Shown: positions 7,907 to 15,534 of the stretch, piece by piece
Layout of the letters: each line of letters opens with the position of its first letter
Position numbering within the stretch: the stretch's first letter is position 1
Assembly (NCBI GenBank): GCA_934667475.1
Contig: CAKUMB010000022.1
Span: 1 to 22,093, forward strand
Direction: 5' to 3'
From: an uncultured Muribaculaceae bacterium
Lineage (GTDB): Bacteria > Bacteroidota > Bacteroidia > Bacteroidales > Muribaculaceae
Length of the DNA stretch: 22,093 bases
Translations under genes and position numbers: made by a program
Notes under the pieces: model-generated
The model's input: only the letters and a program-made list of their open reading frames with translations
Database searches by the model: none
Told to the model about the DNA's origin: nothing

Positions 7907-8956
7907 TCAGTGCTTGCCGCTGCGGCTCTGGCGGTAGGCATTGGGCGTCATGCCCATGCGCTTGGCAAACACGCGTCTGAACGTGCTCAGCGAGTTGAAG
8001 CCGCTGCGCTCGGCCACCACGTCGAGCGTGAGGTCGCTTTCAAGCAGCAGCCGGCAGGAGTGTTTCAGCCGCAGGTCGTTCACATAGTCGTAGTAGGTGG
8101 TGTGCTTTATGCTGTTGAGGTAGTTGCTCAGATAAGTGCGGTTGGTGCCCAGCGTGCGGGCCATGTCGGCCAGTTTCAGCTGTGGCTTCAGGTATTCTTC
8201 GCGGCCGACGAAGTCGTGCAGCAGCCGCGACTCAAATTCGTCGGCGGCTGGCAGCGCATCGGCATCGGTGGCCGTAATGGCAGAGGGGTCGGGCTCGAGG
8301 TCGGCCGGCTTCATATTGGCGTGCCGACTCACGTAGTAGGCCACGATGGCCCACAGCGCCATCGACAGCAGGTGAAACAGACTGTCGGCCTCAAGGTCGA
8401 GCTTGTAGCTGGCCGCGAGCCACAGCATCAGCATCGATAAGAAAATCACAAGCACCGCCACCAGCCACTGCAGGCTCACGTCGTCGGTAAACGAGTAGAT
8501 GTCCTTTAGGTTGCGGTTGTAGCGCGGAATCTGCACCAGTCCGTAGACCGACAGACTCACGCCATACACCACCACAGCCACCAGCATCACGTAGTAGGCC
8601 GTCATGCTGCCGGTGAATATGGTCGTGCCGCTCAAGGCTGCAAACAACGCCATGTGGGCCGCGCAGCGGCGCGCGTTGAACCATCCCGGCCTCAGCAGCT
8701 CGACGCCCACAAAGGCGCATGTGGGCACTGCCAGCACATCGAGGCACTTGCGCAGGCGCTCCACCTCCATCTGCGTGAAGTCGAAGTGCGTCACCACAAA
8801 CACCTCCTTGAGGTGCAACAGCATCCAGAATGCCAGGCATCCGGCCATGAGTTTCCTCAGCCGGCCTTGGTTGTAGGTCAGAAAAAGGATTGAGGTGAGC
8901 GTGAAAAACATCAGGCACAGTCCTTCGGTGAAAAATATCAGGTAGCCTCCAGTCAT
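7907..8956 (-). CDS. AraC-family transcriptional regulator with N-terminal membrane domain
   Basis: A protein of 349 residues from the ATG at 8956. Longer in-frame starts would pass through the promoter region and add an unlikely cysteine-rich leader. Residues 1-211 contain about seven hydrophobic segments (for example 5-27, 35-56, 101-118, 119-140, 164-182, 193-211), so the protein should sit in the inner membrane. Residues 240-349 are an AraC/XylS DNA-binding domain with two helix-turn-helices: LADMARTLGTNRTYLSNYLN (about 262-280), and LDVVAERSGFNSLSTFRRVF (311-330) followed by GMTPNAYR. No enzyme or known ligand domain is visible. It would sense something at the membrane and bind DNA from there. 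It is transcribed alone and divergent from DUF3822-rsmD. Its targets are unknown. Confidence 0.88.
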   Translation of the reverse strand: MTGGYLIFFTEGLCLMFFTLTSILFLTYNQGRLRKLMAGCLAFWMLLHLKEVFVVTHFDFTQMEVERLRKCLDVLAVPTCAFVGVELLRPGWFNARRCAAHMALFAALSGTTIFTGSMTAYYVMLVAVVVYGVSLSVYGLVQIPRYNRNLKDIYSFTDDVSLQWLVAVLVIFLSMLMLWLAASYKLDLEADSLFHLLSMALWAIVAYYVSRHANMKPADLEPDPSAITATDADALPAADEFESRLLHDFVGREEYLKPQLKLADMARTLGTNRTYLSNYLNSIKHTTYYDYVNDLRLKHSCRLLLESDLTLDVVAERSGFNSLSTFRRVFAKRMGMTPNAYRQSRSGKH

Positions 8957-9043
8957 GCAATGGGCTTTATTATGATAGTGGCATGGTTTTGCAAAAAAAA
9001 CAGTGCGGCGCAATAATGCTAAAGCAACTGTCTGACTTGTATG

Positions 9044-9051
9044 CAAAAATA
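9044..9051 (-). promoter_or_regulatory. -7 element of the AraC-type gene
   Basis: On the minus strand this reads TATTTTTG, matching TAnnTTTG, about 88 bp upstream of the chosen ATG (8956). No clear -33 is visible. Its position supports the start at 8956 over longer starts beyond 9051. Confidence 0.5.
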
Positions 9052-9192
9052 GCAAAAAAGCCGTTATTGGCAGTGCCATGTGGTGGCTTTTTACCGTATT
9101 GTTACAAAAAAGTGTCACACATTGTGGCTCAGGCTGCGCCCCGGGGCAGGCATAAATGCTGCGGGGTGGGGCGAAAAATGCGTTTTTTTCAG

Positions 9193-9200
9193 TAACTTTG
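9193..9200 (+). promoter_or_regulatory. -7 element of the DUF3822-rsmD operon
   Basis: TAACTTTG matches TAnnTTTG, 49 bp before the ATG at 9250, with no convincing -33. Transcription would begin near 9207, right at the foot of the hairpin at 9208-9230. Confidence 0.6.
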
Positions 9201-9207
9201 CAGTCCC

Positions 9208-9230
9208 CCATGCCGCACATTGCGGCATGG
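9208..9230 (+). promoter_or_regulatory. 5'-leader hairpin of the DUF3822-rsmD mRNA
   Basis: CCATGCCGCA (9208-9217) pairs perfectly with TGCGGCATGG (9221-9230) around a 3-base loop. The stem lies between the -7 element and the start codon. It could stabilise the 5' end of the message or be a protein-binding palindrome. No coding start is buried in it that fits the frame. Confidence 0.5.
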
Positions 9231-9249
9231 CCAACAGCTAACAATTGAC

Positions 9250-10122
9250 ATGAGCGACATTTCAGGCACAACAAGCGACATCAATATCGACCACACCGAG
9301 CTGTGGTCGCTTGAGCTGCACATCACCGGTGAGCAGCTCAAGGTGGTGCTGTATTCCAAGGCGCAGGCCGACTCGCTGATTTCTCGCACCATTGCACTCG
9401 ATCTCTCGGCTGGCTCGCAACTCAAGGCGGTTGAAGCCGCTATCTACGACCACCAGCTGCTGCTAAGCGAGTTTAAGGATGTGAGTGTGGTGGTCGACTC
9501 GCAGCACTTTGTGATGCTGCCGCCCGACTTCTCGGCCGACGACACTGCCGCCCCCGACGGCTCCAGCAGCGCGCAGCTGGCCCTCGATGCAGCCTTCGTC
9601 ACCAGCGGAAACGCCGAGGTGGAGTGTGCCTTTTGCCAAATGCCGCGGTGCGGAGCCGCGGTAGCCTTTGAGGCGCCTAAAGGGCTTGACGCCTTTTTGC
9701 GGCGCACATTTTTCCAGCCGCGGGTGGTGCACAGGCTGTATCCGCTTTGCGAGCACTTCGCCCGGCTAAACGAGGGCTCGGGCATGTCGCGCCTGCACAT
9801 CAACTACGACCCCGACGGCCAGACTATGGACATGGTGGCCTTCAGTCACGGCCGTTTTGCCATGGCCAACACGTTCACGTTCCGCTCGCCGGCCGATGCG
9901 GCATTCTATGCCCTGCATGCCTGGAGCAGTCTGGGTTTCGACAGCCTAAACGACGAGGTGCAAATCACAGGCAGCCGCGCTATGCGCGAAGCCACGGCAC
10001 CGATGCTGCGGAAATATGTGAGCTATGTGATGCCGGCCATATTCCCCGCGGCAGCCATGCGCATTGGGCACGATGCCGTGAAGGCCCCACTTGAATTAAT
10101 ACTGCTTGCACTATGCGAATAA
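9250..10122 (+). CDS. DUF3822 family protein
   Basis: A protein of 290 residues starting at ATG 9250, chosen because an upstream in-frame start at 9220 falls inside the leader hairpin. It has no signal peptide or membrane segment, so it is probably cytoplasmic. The assignment rests on the overall sequence (LWSLELHITGEQLKVVLYSK near the N terminus, RLHINYDPDGQTMDMVAFSHG in the middle) and on position: in Bacteroidetes a DUF3822 gene commonly lies directly upstream of rsmD, as here. Its stop codon overlaps the rsmD start by 10 bp, suggesting translational coupling. No function is established. Association with RsmD or ribosome maturation is a guess from gene order. Confidence 0.75.
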   Translation: MSDISGTTSDINIDHTELWSLELHITGEQLKVVLYSKAQADSLISRTIALDLSAGSQLKAVEAAIYDHQLLLSEFKDVSVVVDSQHFVMLPPDFSADDTAAPDGSSSAQLALDAAFVTSGNAEVECAFCQMPRCGAAVAFEAPKGLDAFLRRTFFQPRVVHRLYPLCEHFARLNEGSGMSRLHINYDPDGQTMDMVAFSHGRFAMANTFTFRSPADAAFYALHAWSSLGFDSLNDEVQITGSRAMREATAPMLRKYVSYVMPAIFPAAAMRIGHDAVKAPLELILLALCE

Positions 10123-10646
10123 TCAGAGGAAAATATGGGCGGCGCCGCTTCGACGTGCCCACCAACATAACTGCGCGTCCCACCACCGACTACGCGCGCG
10201 AGAGCATATTTAATGTGATTGAAAACCTCATCGACCTTGAGGGCGCCACGGCGCTCGACCTGTTTTCTGGCACCGGGGCGGTGAGCTTCGAATTCCTGTC
10301 GCGCGGATGCGCCTCCGTGACCAGTGTTGAGAAGGCCGCGACGCAGTTCAACTTCATCACCAAGGTGAAAAAACTGCTTGGCGACGACAACCTGACACAG
10401 GTGAAGGGCGATGTGTTCCGCTTCATTGGCTCGTGCACGCGCAAGTTCGACATTATATTCGCCGACCCGCCATACGACTTGCCCAACCTGCCCGAGCTGC
10501 CTGGCCTCATTCTGAATTCCGGCATGGTGAAAGAGGGCACCATAGTGGTGGTGGAGCACTCGAAGCACAACGACTTCAGTGCGCTGCCGCAGTTTATGCA
10601 GCACCGCACCTATGGCAAGGTGAATTTCACCATTTTTCAAGTGTAA
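10113..10646 (+). CDS. rsmD: 16S rRNA (guanine(966)-N(2))-methyltransferase RsmD
   Basis: A protein of 177 residues, typical for the family. The N terminus MRIIRGKYGRRRF matches RsmD starts. The AdoMet-binding motif I is DLFSGTGAVSFEFLSRG (49-65). The catalytic/substrate-binding DPPY is at 118-121, characteristic of N6-adenine and N2-guanine methyltransferases. It methylates G966 of 16S rRNA (E. coli numbering) during 30S assembly, using S-adenosylmethionine. It overlaps the upstream DUF3822 gene by 10 bp in another frame. Its 3' end faces the S41 peptidase gene with only 13 bp between stop codons and no visible terminator. Confidence 0.93.
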   Translation: MRIIRGKYGRRRFDVPTNITARPTTDYARESIFNVIENLIDLEGATALDLFSGTGAVSFEFLSRGCASVTSVEKAATQFNFITKVKKLLGDDNLTQVKGDVFRFIGSCTRKFDIIFADPPYDLPNLPELPGLILNSGMVKEGTIVVVEHSKHNDFSALPQFMQHRTYGKVNFTIFQV

Positions 10647-10659
10647 CTGAGACCGAGTA

Positions 10660-11733
10660 CTAATTGCGGCGTGTGCTGCCACTGGCGTGGCCGCTGCACA
10701 TGGCGTCGAGCACGGCAAATGCGCGCTCGAGTATGGTGTCGCGGCCGTTTATGCGGTCGGTGCTGTCCATGTCCACCTTCACATCGGGCGCCACGCCGAA
10801 TTCCGTCATCTGTCCGTCGGGCCCCGAGATGGGGCACGACGAAAATCGCACGCTCCACCCGTTGGGCAACTCGGCGGTGAACGGCAGTCCGCATCCGCCG
10901 CCTGTGCTGTCGCCCACCACCTTCACCTGCGGCAGGCTTTTCATTATCGACACAAAATTGTTGGTCGCGCTATACGAGCCACGGTTGGCCAGCACCACCA
11001 CGGGTTTGGAGTAGTGCACGCGCCCCTTGGCGGGGCTGAAATAGTAGGTGTAGGGCTTGGCAAAGTCGTCGTGGCCAGGCCCCGTCTTGTGCGTTATGCT
11101 GCCGGCCAGGGTGCGCTCGGTGATGAAGCGGCCCACCAGCTTCTCCACATTGGTCAGATATCCGCCGCCGTTGCTGCGCACGTCTATCACCAGGCCGTCG
11201 CTGCTGGCCAGATAGCTGAGTATGGCGTCGAGGTTGCCTTCGCCTATGGCGCTGCTGAAGTCGCCATAATACATGTATCCGTAGTTGTTTGGCAATATCT
11301 GGTATTTTATGCCCGAGGCGCGGCGGTAGTCGAAGTTCAGGTAGTGCTCGTCGATGAGCCGCTGGTCGTAGTTCTCGGGATACTTTTCCCAAATCCAGTA
11401 GCGCGACACATCGCTGGCCGAAATCAGGTTGGTGTGTCCGTCCTTAAGTTCCTTGAGCATGTCGGAGCACAGGCCGAACAGTTCCTGGCTCGTCATGCCC
11501 GGGAATATTTTGGCGCGGTAGCGCTCGCCGGTGGCCTTCCAGTCGACTTGCTTGTAGCTGAAAAAGCTGTAGTGCTCGTCGAGAATCGTCCACAGCGCGT
11601 CGAAGTTGCCGTAGGCGTCGTTGGTCCACTCTTCGTGGTCGTGGCACGACTGCAGCGTAGTGAGTGCCGCCGCCATTGCCACGGTGGCCATGATGGCCGT
11701 CAGTGCCTTGCGCCATTTTTTGAGTATTGCCAT
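10660..11733 (-). CDS. S41 family peptidase-like lipoprotein
   Basis: A protein of 357 residues. An N-terminal hydrophobic segment ends in a lipobox-like LQSC, with Cys30 the lipidation site, so it is envelope-anchored. S41 (tail-specific protease) features are KDGHTNL (98-104), LVIDVRSNGGGYL (181-193), and a nucleophile region RGSYSATNNF (251-260), with Ser255 the likely catalytic serine. The segment where C-terminal processing proteases carry a catalytic lysine (FGKG) reads STGGGCGLPF (276-285) without lysine. This is common in Bacteroidetes S41 relatives, which may use a different catalytic arrangement. No clear PDZ domain is seen. It is the last gene of a parC-DUF3316-S41 run, 12 bp after the DUF3316 stop. 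Substrates are unknown. Confidence 0.88.
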   Translation of the reverse strand: MAILKKWRKALTAIMATVAMAAALTTLQSCHDHEEWTNDAYGNFDALWTILDEHYSFFSYKQVDWKATGERYRAKIFPGMTSQELFGLCSDMLKELKDGHTNLISASDVSRYWIWEKYPENYDQRLIDEHYLNFDYRRASGIKYQILPNNYGYMYYGDFSSAIGEGNLDAILSYLASSDGLVIDVRSNGGGYLTNVEKLVGRFITERTLAGSITHKTGPGHDDFAKPYTYYFSPAKGRVHYSKPVVVLANRGSYSATNNFVSIMKSLPQVKVVGDSTGGGCGLPFTAELPNGWSVRFSSCPISGPDGQMTEFGVAPDVKVDMDSTDRINGRDTILERAFAVLDAMCSGHASGSTRRN

Positions 11734-11745
11734 TGTAGTCAGAGT

Positions 11746-12624
11746 TTAGTATATTGCACTTGCCACGCGCTGCCGCGAGGCTTTGCCGCGGCTCAGCGAC
11801 AGCCATTCGCCGCCTATGCCCAGCACCACGCAGTGGGTGAATATGTGGGTGTTGATGTTTTTTATCCACGACGTCTCGATGCGGCCCCGGTAGCCCACGC
11901 GCAGCACCGTGCCGCCCAGGTGCAGGTCGGCCGTCAGCAGGTTGGTCATGTCGAAGCGGTTGCCCCACCAGCCGAAGTTGGCCAGCCCCTTGCGGTTGCC
12001 CACGTAAATCTCGTAGTAGCTCTCATCGTATTCGGGCGAGAAAAACACGCCCGCCACGGGCAGCGTGGCCTGGTAGCGCAGCGTGACGGGCACCCGCCCG
12101 CCGCGGTTCACCGTGTAGGCGGCCAGTGCGGTGGCGCCCACGCTCCAGTGGATTTTTGCCGCCACCACATTGTTGGAGTTGATGGGGTTGTAGATTACTC
12201 CGCCTCGCAGCTGCGTAGAGAATCCTGCCTGGAACTGCAGCCCCGGCAGCGGTGAGCGGCCTATGCGGCGCAGCATGGCCCACTTGGCATCGGCAGCCAG
12301 CGCGTGGCTTGTGTGGTTGCCGGCTGAATTGTGGGTGAGGTCATATTCCACCCCGGCCTCCACCTGCATCACCCACTTCAGCGGGCTGAAGCGCATGGCC
12401 TGCATGCGCTCGTAGCCCAGCCGCATGGCCGCACCGCGGTAGGTGACGGGACTCACGTAGGTGTCGAGCTGCGACGCATGCCCGGCCTCGGCCGTGAACA
12501 CCGACATCACCGGGCGCTCCATGGCGGTGCTGTCTTGAGCCAGTGCGCATGGCGCGGTGCTAAATGCCGCCGCCGTCAGCGCCAGTGCCTTTATCGCCGC
12601 TGTCATTGTCGTTGTCGCTTTCAT
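11746..12624 (-). CDS. DUF3316 family protein, exported, probable outer-membrane protein
   Basis: A protein of 292 residues from the ATG at 12624. An alternative start at 12606 also leaves a complete signal peptide (ALALTAAAFSTAPCALAQ). After the signal, the chain has alternating amphipathic strands with many aromatic residues and ends in IY, as expected for a small outer-membrane beta-barrel. It matches what I know of DUF3316 proteins, whose function is not established. Either start overlaps the 3' end of parC, by 65 or 47 bp, so translation is probably coupled to parC. It is followed after 12 bp by the S41 lipoprotein, forming an envelope pair downstream of a topoisomerase gene. Confidence 0.7.
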   Translation of the reverse strand: MKATTTMTAAIKALALTAAAFSTAPCALAQDSTAMERPVMSVFTAEAGHASQLDTYVSPVTYRGAAMRLGYERMQAMRFSPLKWVMQVEAGVEYDLTHNSAGNHTSHALAADAKWAMLRRIGRSPLPGLQFQAGFSTQLRGGVIYNPINSNNVVAAKIHWSVGATALAAYTVNRGGRVPVTLRYQATLPVAGVFFSPEYDESYYEIYVGNRKGLANFGWWGNRFDMTNLLTADLHLGGTVLRVGYRGRIETSWIKNINTHIFTHCVVLGIGGEWLSLSRGKASRQRVASAIY

Positions 12625-15304
12625 CAGCAAAGAGTCGTGTCTGTCCTGTGAGTTTGTCGCGCACATCGTTTTGGTTTATTTGCTCCTTCATGCCGCTTGT
12701 CTCGCCCGAGTCGGCCCCTTCGACGTCGGCAATGGCAGCTTGCTGCTGCTCGTCGTCGGCCTCGTCGTGGCGCGGCTCAATCTCGGTCACGTGGTCGATA
12801 TCGTAGTTGCTTATGCGCTTGCCCTTGGCCTTCACCGACTTCACGCCAATGAACTCCTCGGCATCGATGGTGAGTGCGGGGCGGAAGGCGTCGCTGCCGC
12901 CAAACGTCACCTCAAACCGCGGGTGCTTCTCGCAGCTGAGCAGCAGCAGGGCCGAGTCGGGGTTGCCGCCCAGCATGGTCTGCTTGCGGTTGCTGTCGTC
13001 GAGGGTGAACCGCTTCAGATAGAGGTAGCCCTTGTCGGCGTCGTTGACCACGGCGGTCCACACGCGTGAGCGGTCGTACTTCTCGATCAGCAGTATGCCT
13101 TCGTCGTAGTGGTTGCTGGCGTCGCTGGTGGTGGTGTAGAAGTCGCCGTTGCGCATTATCACCAGCACGCGGTCGTCGCCGCCAAACTTGCCCAGCGAGC
13201 GCCCGTGGCCCTCGTAGTTGAGGCGCAGAATGTCGGGGTCGAACCACACCTCGCGGTCGCCCAGTGTGCTCACGCCATGCTCCTTGAGCGACACACGGTG
13301 AATCTCGTTGCGCGTCACAATGTTGCCGCGGGCCTGCTTGCCCTTGATGGCCAGGTCGGCCAGGTCGATGTCGAACTGCAATATCTTGAGCCTGAACTTG
13401 GGCTTGAGCGTGATGCGCAGCACTTCGGCCTCGCCGTTGGGGTTGGCCGAGAACCACAGCACCTTGCTGCCCGGCTTGCCCTGTGTGAGGTCATACTCCT
13501 TGTCGCGCGTCACGCCGGTCACGGCAAATCGCTTCATGTAGGTGGTGCCGCCCTTGCCGTCCTGGTAGAGCACGTTGTAGATGGTGCGCTCGTCGTTGCG
13601 CTTAAACACGTTGAGGTAGAGCACGTTTTTGCCCACATATATTTTGTCGCCCACCTTAATCACCTTGTAGGTGCCGTTTTTGTAGAATATTATCACATCG
13701 TCGAGGTCCGAGCAGTTGCACACAAACTCGTCCTTCTTCAGCCCTGTGCCTATGAAGCCGTCCTGGCGGTTGATGTAGAGCTTCTCGTTGGCCTCGGCCA
13801 CCTTAGTCACCACTATGGTGTCGAAGTCGCGAATGGTGGTGAGGCGCGGGTGCTGAGCCCCGTATTTCTTCTTAAGGCCCTCATACCAGTTGATGGCGTG
13901 CTCCACCAGGTGGCCCAGCTTGTAGTCGATGTCGGCCAGGCGGTCGTTTAGGGTGGCTATGTAGTTGTCCTGCTTGCTGCTGTCGAAGCGCGTGATGCGC
14001 TTCATCTTTATTTCGAGCAGGCGCAGTATGTCGTTGCGCGTCACCTCGCGGTAGAATTTGGGCTTGAAAGGCTCGAGGCGGCGGTCGACGTGGGCCACCA
14101 CGGTGTCTTCGTCCTTGGCCTGCTCAAACTCGCGGTCTTTGTAGATGCGCTCCTCGATGAATATCTTTTCGAGCGAGGCAAACATCAGCGACTCCAGCGT
14201 CTCGGCCTTTGCCACCTCGAGGTCTTTGCGCAATATTTCCTTGGTGTTGTCCACGCTGAAGCGCAGCAGGTGGCTCACGGTGAGGAACTGCGGCTTCTCG
14301 TCTTTAATCACGCAGCAGTTGGGCGAAATGCTTATCTCGCAGTCGCTGAAGGCATACAGTGCGTCGATGGCCTTGTCGCTCGATGTGCCTGGCTGCAGGT
14401 GCACTATGATTTCGGCGTTTTTCGAGGTGTTGTCTTCCACCTTGCGAATCTTTATCTTGCCCTTTTCGCCGGCGCGCAATATCGACTCTATCAGCGTGCT
14501 TGTGGTCTTGCCGTATGGCAGGTCGCGCACCACCAGGGTCTTGTTGTCGCGCTTCTCGATTTTGGTGCGCACGCGCACACTGCCACCGCGCTCGCCGTCG
14601 CGGTAGTTGCTCACGTCTATGTAGCCTCCGGTGGGAAAGTCGGGATACAGCTGGAACGGCTCGCCGTGCAGGTAGCTCACGGCGGCGTCGATGATTTCGT
14701 TGAAGTTGTGGGGCAGAATTTTGCAGCTCAGGCCCACGGCAATGCCCTCGGCGCCCATGTCGAGCAGCAGCGGGAACTTCACGGGCAGGGTTATGGGCTC
14801 CTTCTTGCGGCCGTCGTAGCTGGTGGTCCAGTCGGTGACCTTGGGGTCGTAAACCGTCTCGAGGGCGAACTCCGACAGGCGCGCCTCGATGTAACGCGAT
14901 GCTGCCGCGCCGTCGCCGGTGAGAATGTTGCCCCAGTTTCCCTGCGTGTCCACCAGCAGGTCCTTCTGGCCCAGCTGCACCAGTGCGTCGCATATCGAGG
15001 CGTCGCCGTGGGGGTGGTATTGCATGGTGTTGCCCACAATGTTGGCCACCTTGTTAAACCGTCCGTCGTCGAGTTCCTTCATTGAGTGCAATATGCGCCG
15101 CTGCACGGGCTTCAGGCCATCTTCAATGTGTGGCACGGCGCGCTCCAGAATCACATAGGACGCATAGTCGAGAAACCAGTTCTCATACATTCCCGACAGT
15201 TGCAGCTTCTTGTCCTTCTGCACCTTGTAGGTGGAGTGCTCGGGCTGAGCCGCGCTCTGGTCGTCGCCGCTGTGTGCTTCGGGCTTTTCGTCAAAATCTT
15301 TCAT
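12560..15304 (-). CDS. parC: DNA topoisomerase IV subunit A (ParC/GyrA family)
   Basis: A protein of 914 residues. The breakage-reunion domain contains EDGLKPVQRRILHSM (61-75), YHPHGDASICDALVQ (96-110) and the catalytic tyrosine Tyr138 in ASRYIEARLSEFA. A coiled-coil tower and a C-terminal beta-pinwheel region follow. The GyrA-box (QRRGGKG-like), needed for gyrase wrapping, is not seen, so ParC is preferred over GyrA. It acts with ParE to decatenate chromosomes. At the position of E. coli GyrA Ser83 there is Ala102, while the Asp87 equivalent is Asp106. The last ~80 residues are acidic and low in complexity. No parE lies next to it. It is first in a run with DUF3316 and S41, and divergent from glyS. 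Confidence 0.92.
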   Translation of the reverse strand: MKDFDEKPEAHSGDDQSAAQPEHSTYKVQKDKKLQLSGMYENWFLDYASYVILERAVPHIEDGLKPVQRRILHSMKELDDGRFNKVANIVGNTMQYHPHGDASICDALVQLGQKDLLVDTQGNWGNILTGDGAAASRYIEARLSEFALETVYDPKVTDWTTSYDGRKKEPITLPVKFPLLLDMGAEGIAVGLSCKILPHNFNEIIDAAVSYLHGEPFQLYPDFPTGGYIDVSNYRDGERGGSVRVRTKIEKRDNKTLVVRDLPYGKTTSTLIESILRAGEKGKIKIRKVEDNTSKNAEIIVHLQPGTSSDKAIDALYAFSDCEISISPNCCVIKDEKPQFLTVSHLLRFSVDNTKEILRKDLEVAKAETLESLMFASLEKIFIEERIYKDREFEQAKDEDTVVAHVDRRLEPFKPKFYREVTRNDILRLLEIKMKRITRFDSSKQDNYIATLNDRLADIDYKLGHLVEHAINWYEGLKKKYGAQHPRLTTIRDFDTIVVTKVAEANEKLYINRQDGFIGTGLKKDEFVCNCSDLDDVIIFYKNGTYKVIKVGDKIYVGKNVLYLNVFKRNDERTIYNVLYQDGKGGTTYMKRFAVTGVTRDKEYDLTQGKPGSKVLWFSANPNGEAEVLRITLKPKFRLKILQFDIDLADLAIKGKQARGNIVTRNEIHRVSLKEHGVSTLGDREVWFDPDILRLNYEGHGRSLGKFGGDDRVLVIMRNGDFYTTTSDASNHYDEGILLIEKYDRSRVWTAVVNDADKGYLYLKRFTLDDSNRKQTMLGGNPDSALLLLSCEKHPRFEVTFGGSDAFRPALTIDAEEFIGVKSVKAKGKRISNYDIDHVTEIEPRHDEADDEQQQAAIADVEGADSGETSGMKEQINQNDVRDKLTGQTRLFADESDNDNDSGDKGTGADGGGI

Positions 15305-15421
15305 ATATGCAGTGTGTGCGCTGGCGGGTGATGCGGCTGCGGGCCGCTGGCGGGCTCCAAGCCGCGCCTCACCGGCCGGCGCATTATGTTTATTTTACTA
15401 TAATTAAAAATAATCGGTTAG

Positions 15422-15429
15422 CAAAAATA
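15422..15429 (-). promoter_or_regulatory. -7 element of parC
   Basis: On the minus strand this reads TATTTTTG, matching TAnnTTTG, about 118 bp upstream of the parC ATG. It is followed by a GC-rich leader that can fold (for example GCGGC/GCCGC arms at 15333-15337 and 15343-15347). No clear -33. It lies about 25 bp from the oppositely directed glyS -7 element. Confidence 0.45.
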
Positions 15430-15452
15430 CAAATAAAATCGAAAAAAATCGC

Positions 15453-15460
15453 TTACTTTG
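15453..15460 (+). promoter_or_regulatory. -7 element of glyS
   Basis: TTACTTTG differs from TAnnTTTG at one position and is followed by C, a common Bacteroidetes form. It is preceded by A-rich DNA with no TTTG -33. Transcription would start near 15467. Confidence 0.5.
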
Positions 15461-15486
15461 CACCTTAAATAGTGAAAATTCATTCT

Positions 15487-15509
15487 CGGCGCGGCTCGGG
15501 CCGCTGCCG
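15487..15509 (+). promoter_or_regulatory. Leader hairpin upstream of glyS
   Basis: GCGGC (15491-15495) pairs with GCCGC (15500-15504), extended to nine pairs by CGGC/GCCG with one bulged base. It ends 25 bases before the glyS start codon. There are no recognisable T-box features, and a regulatory role is only a possibility. Confidence 0.3.
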
Positions 15510-15534
15510 CAGCATAAAAAAACTAACAGCAAAA

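Noticed and set aside
10687..12255. Plus-strand frame of 522 codons across the S41 and DUF3316 genes
   Set aside because: Runs opposite two genes with clear signal peptides and family motifs. Its translation is an alanine/valine/histidine-rich shadow.
14090..15085. Plus-strand frame of 331 codons opposite parC
   Set aside because: Antisense to the conserved breakage-reunion domain of ParC. No independent evidence.
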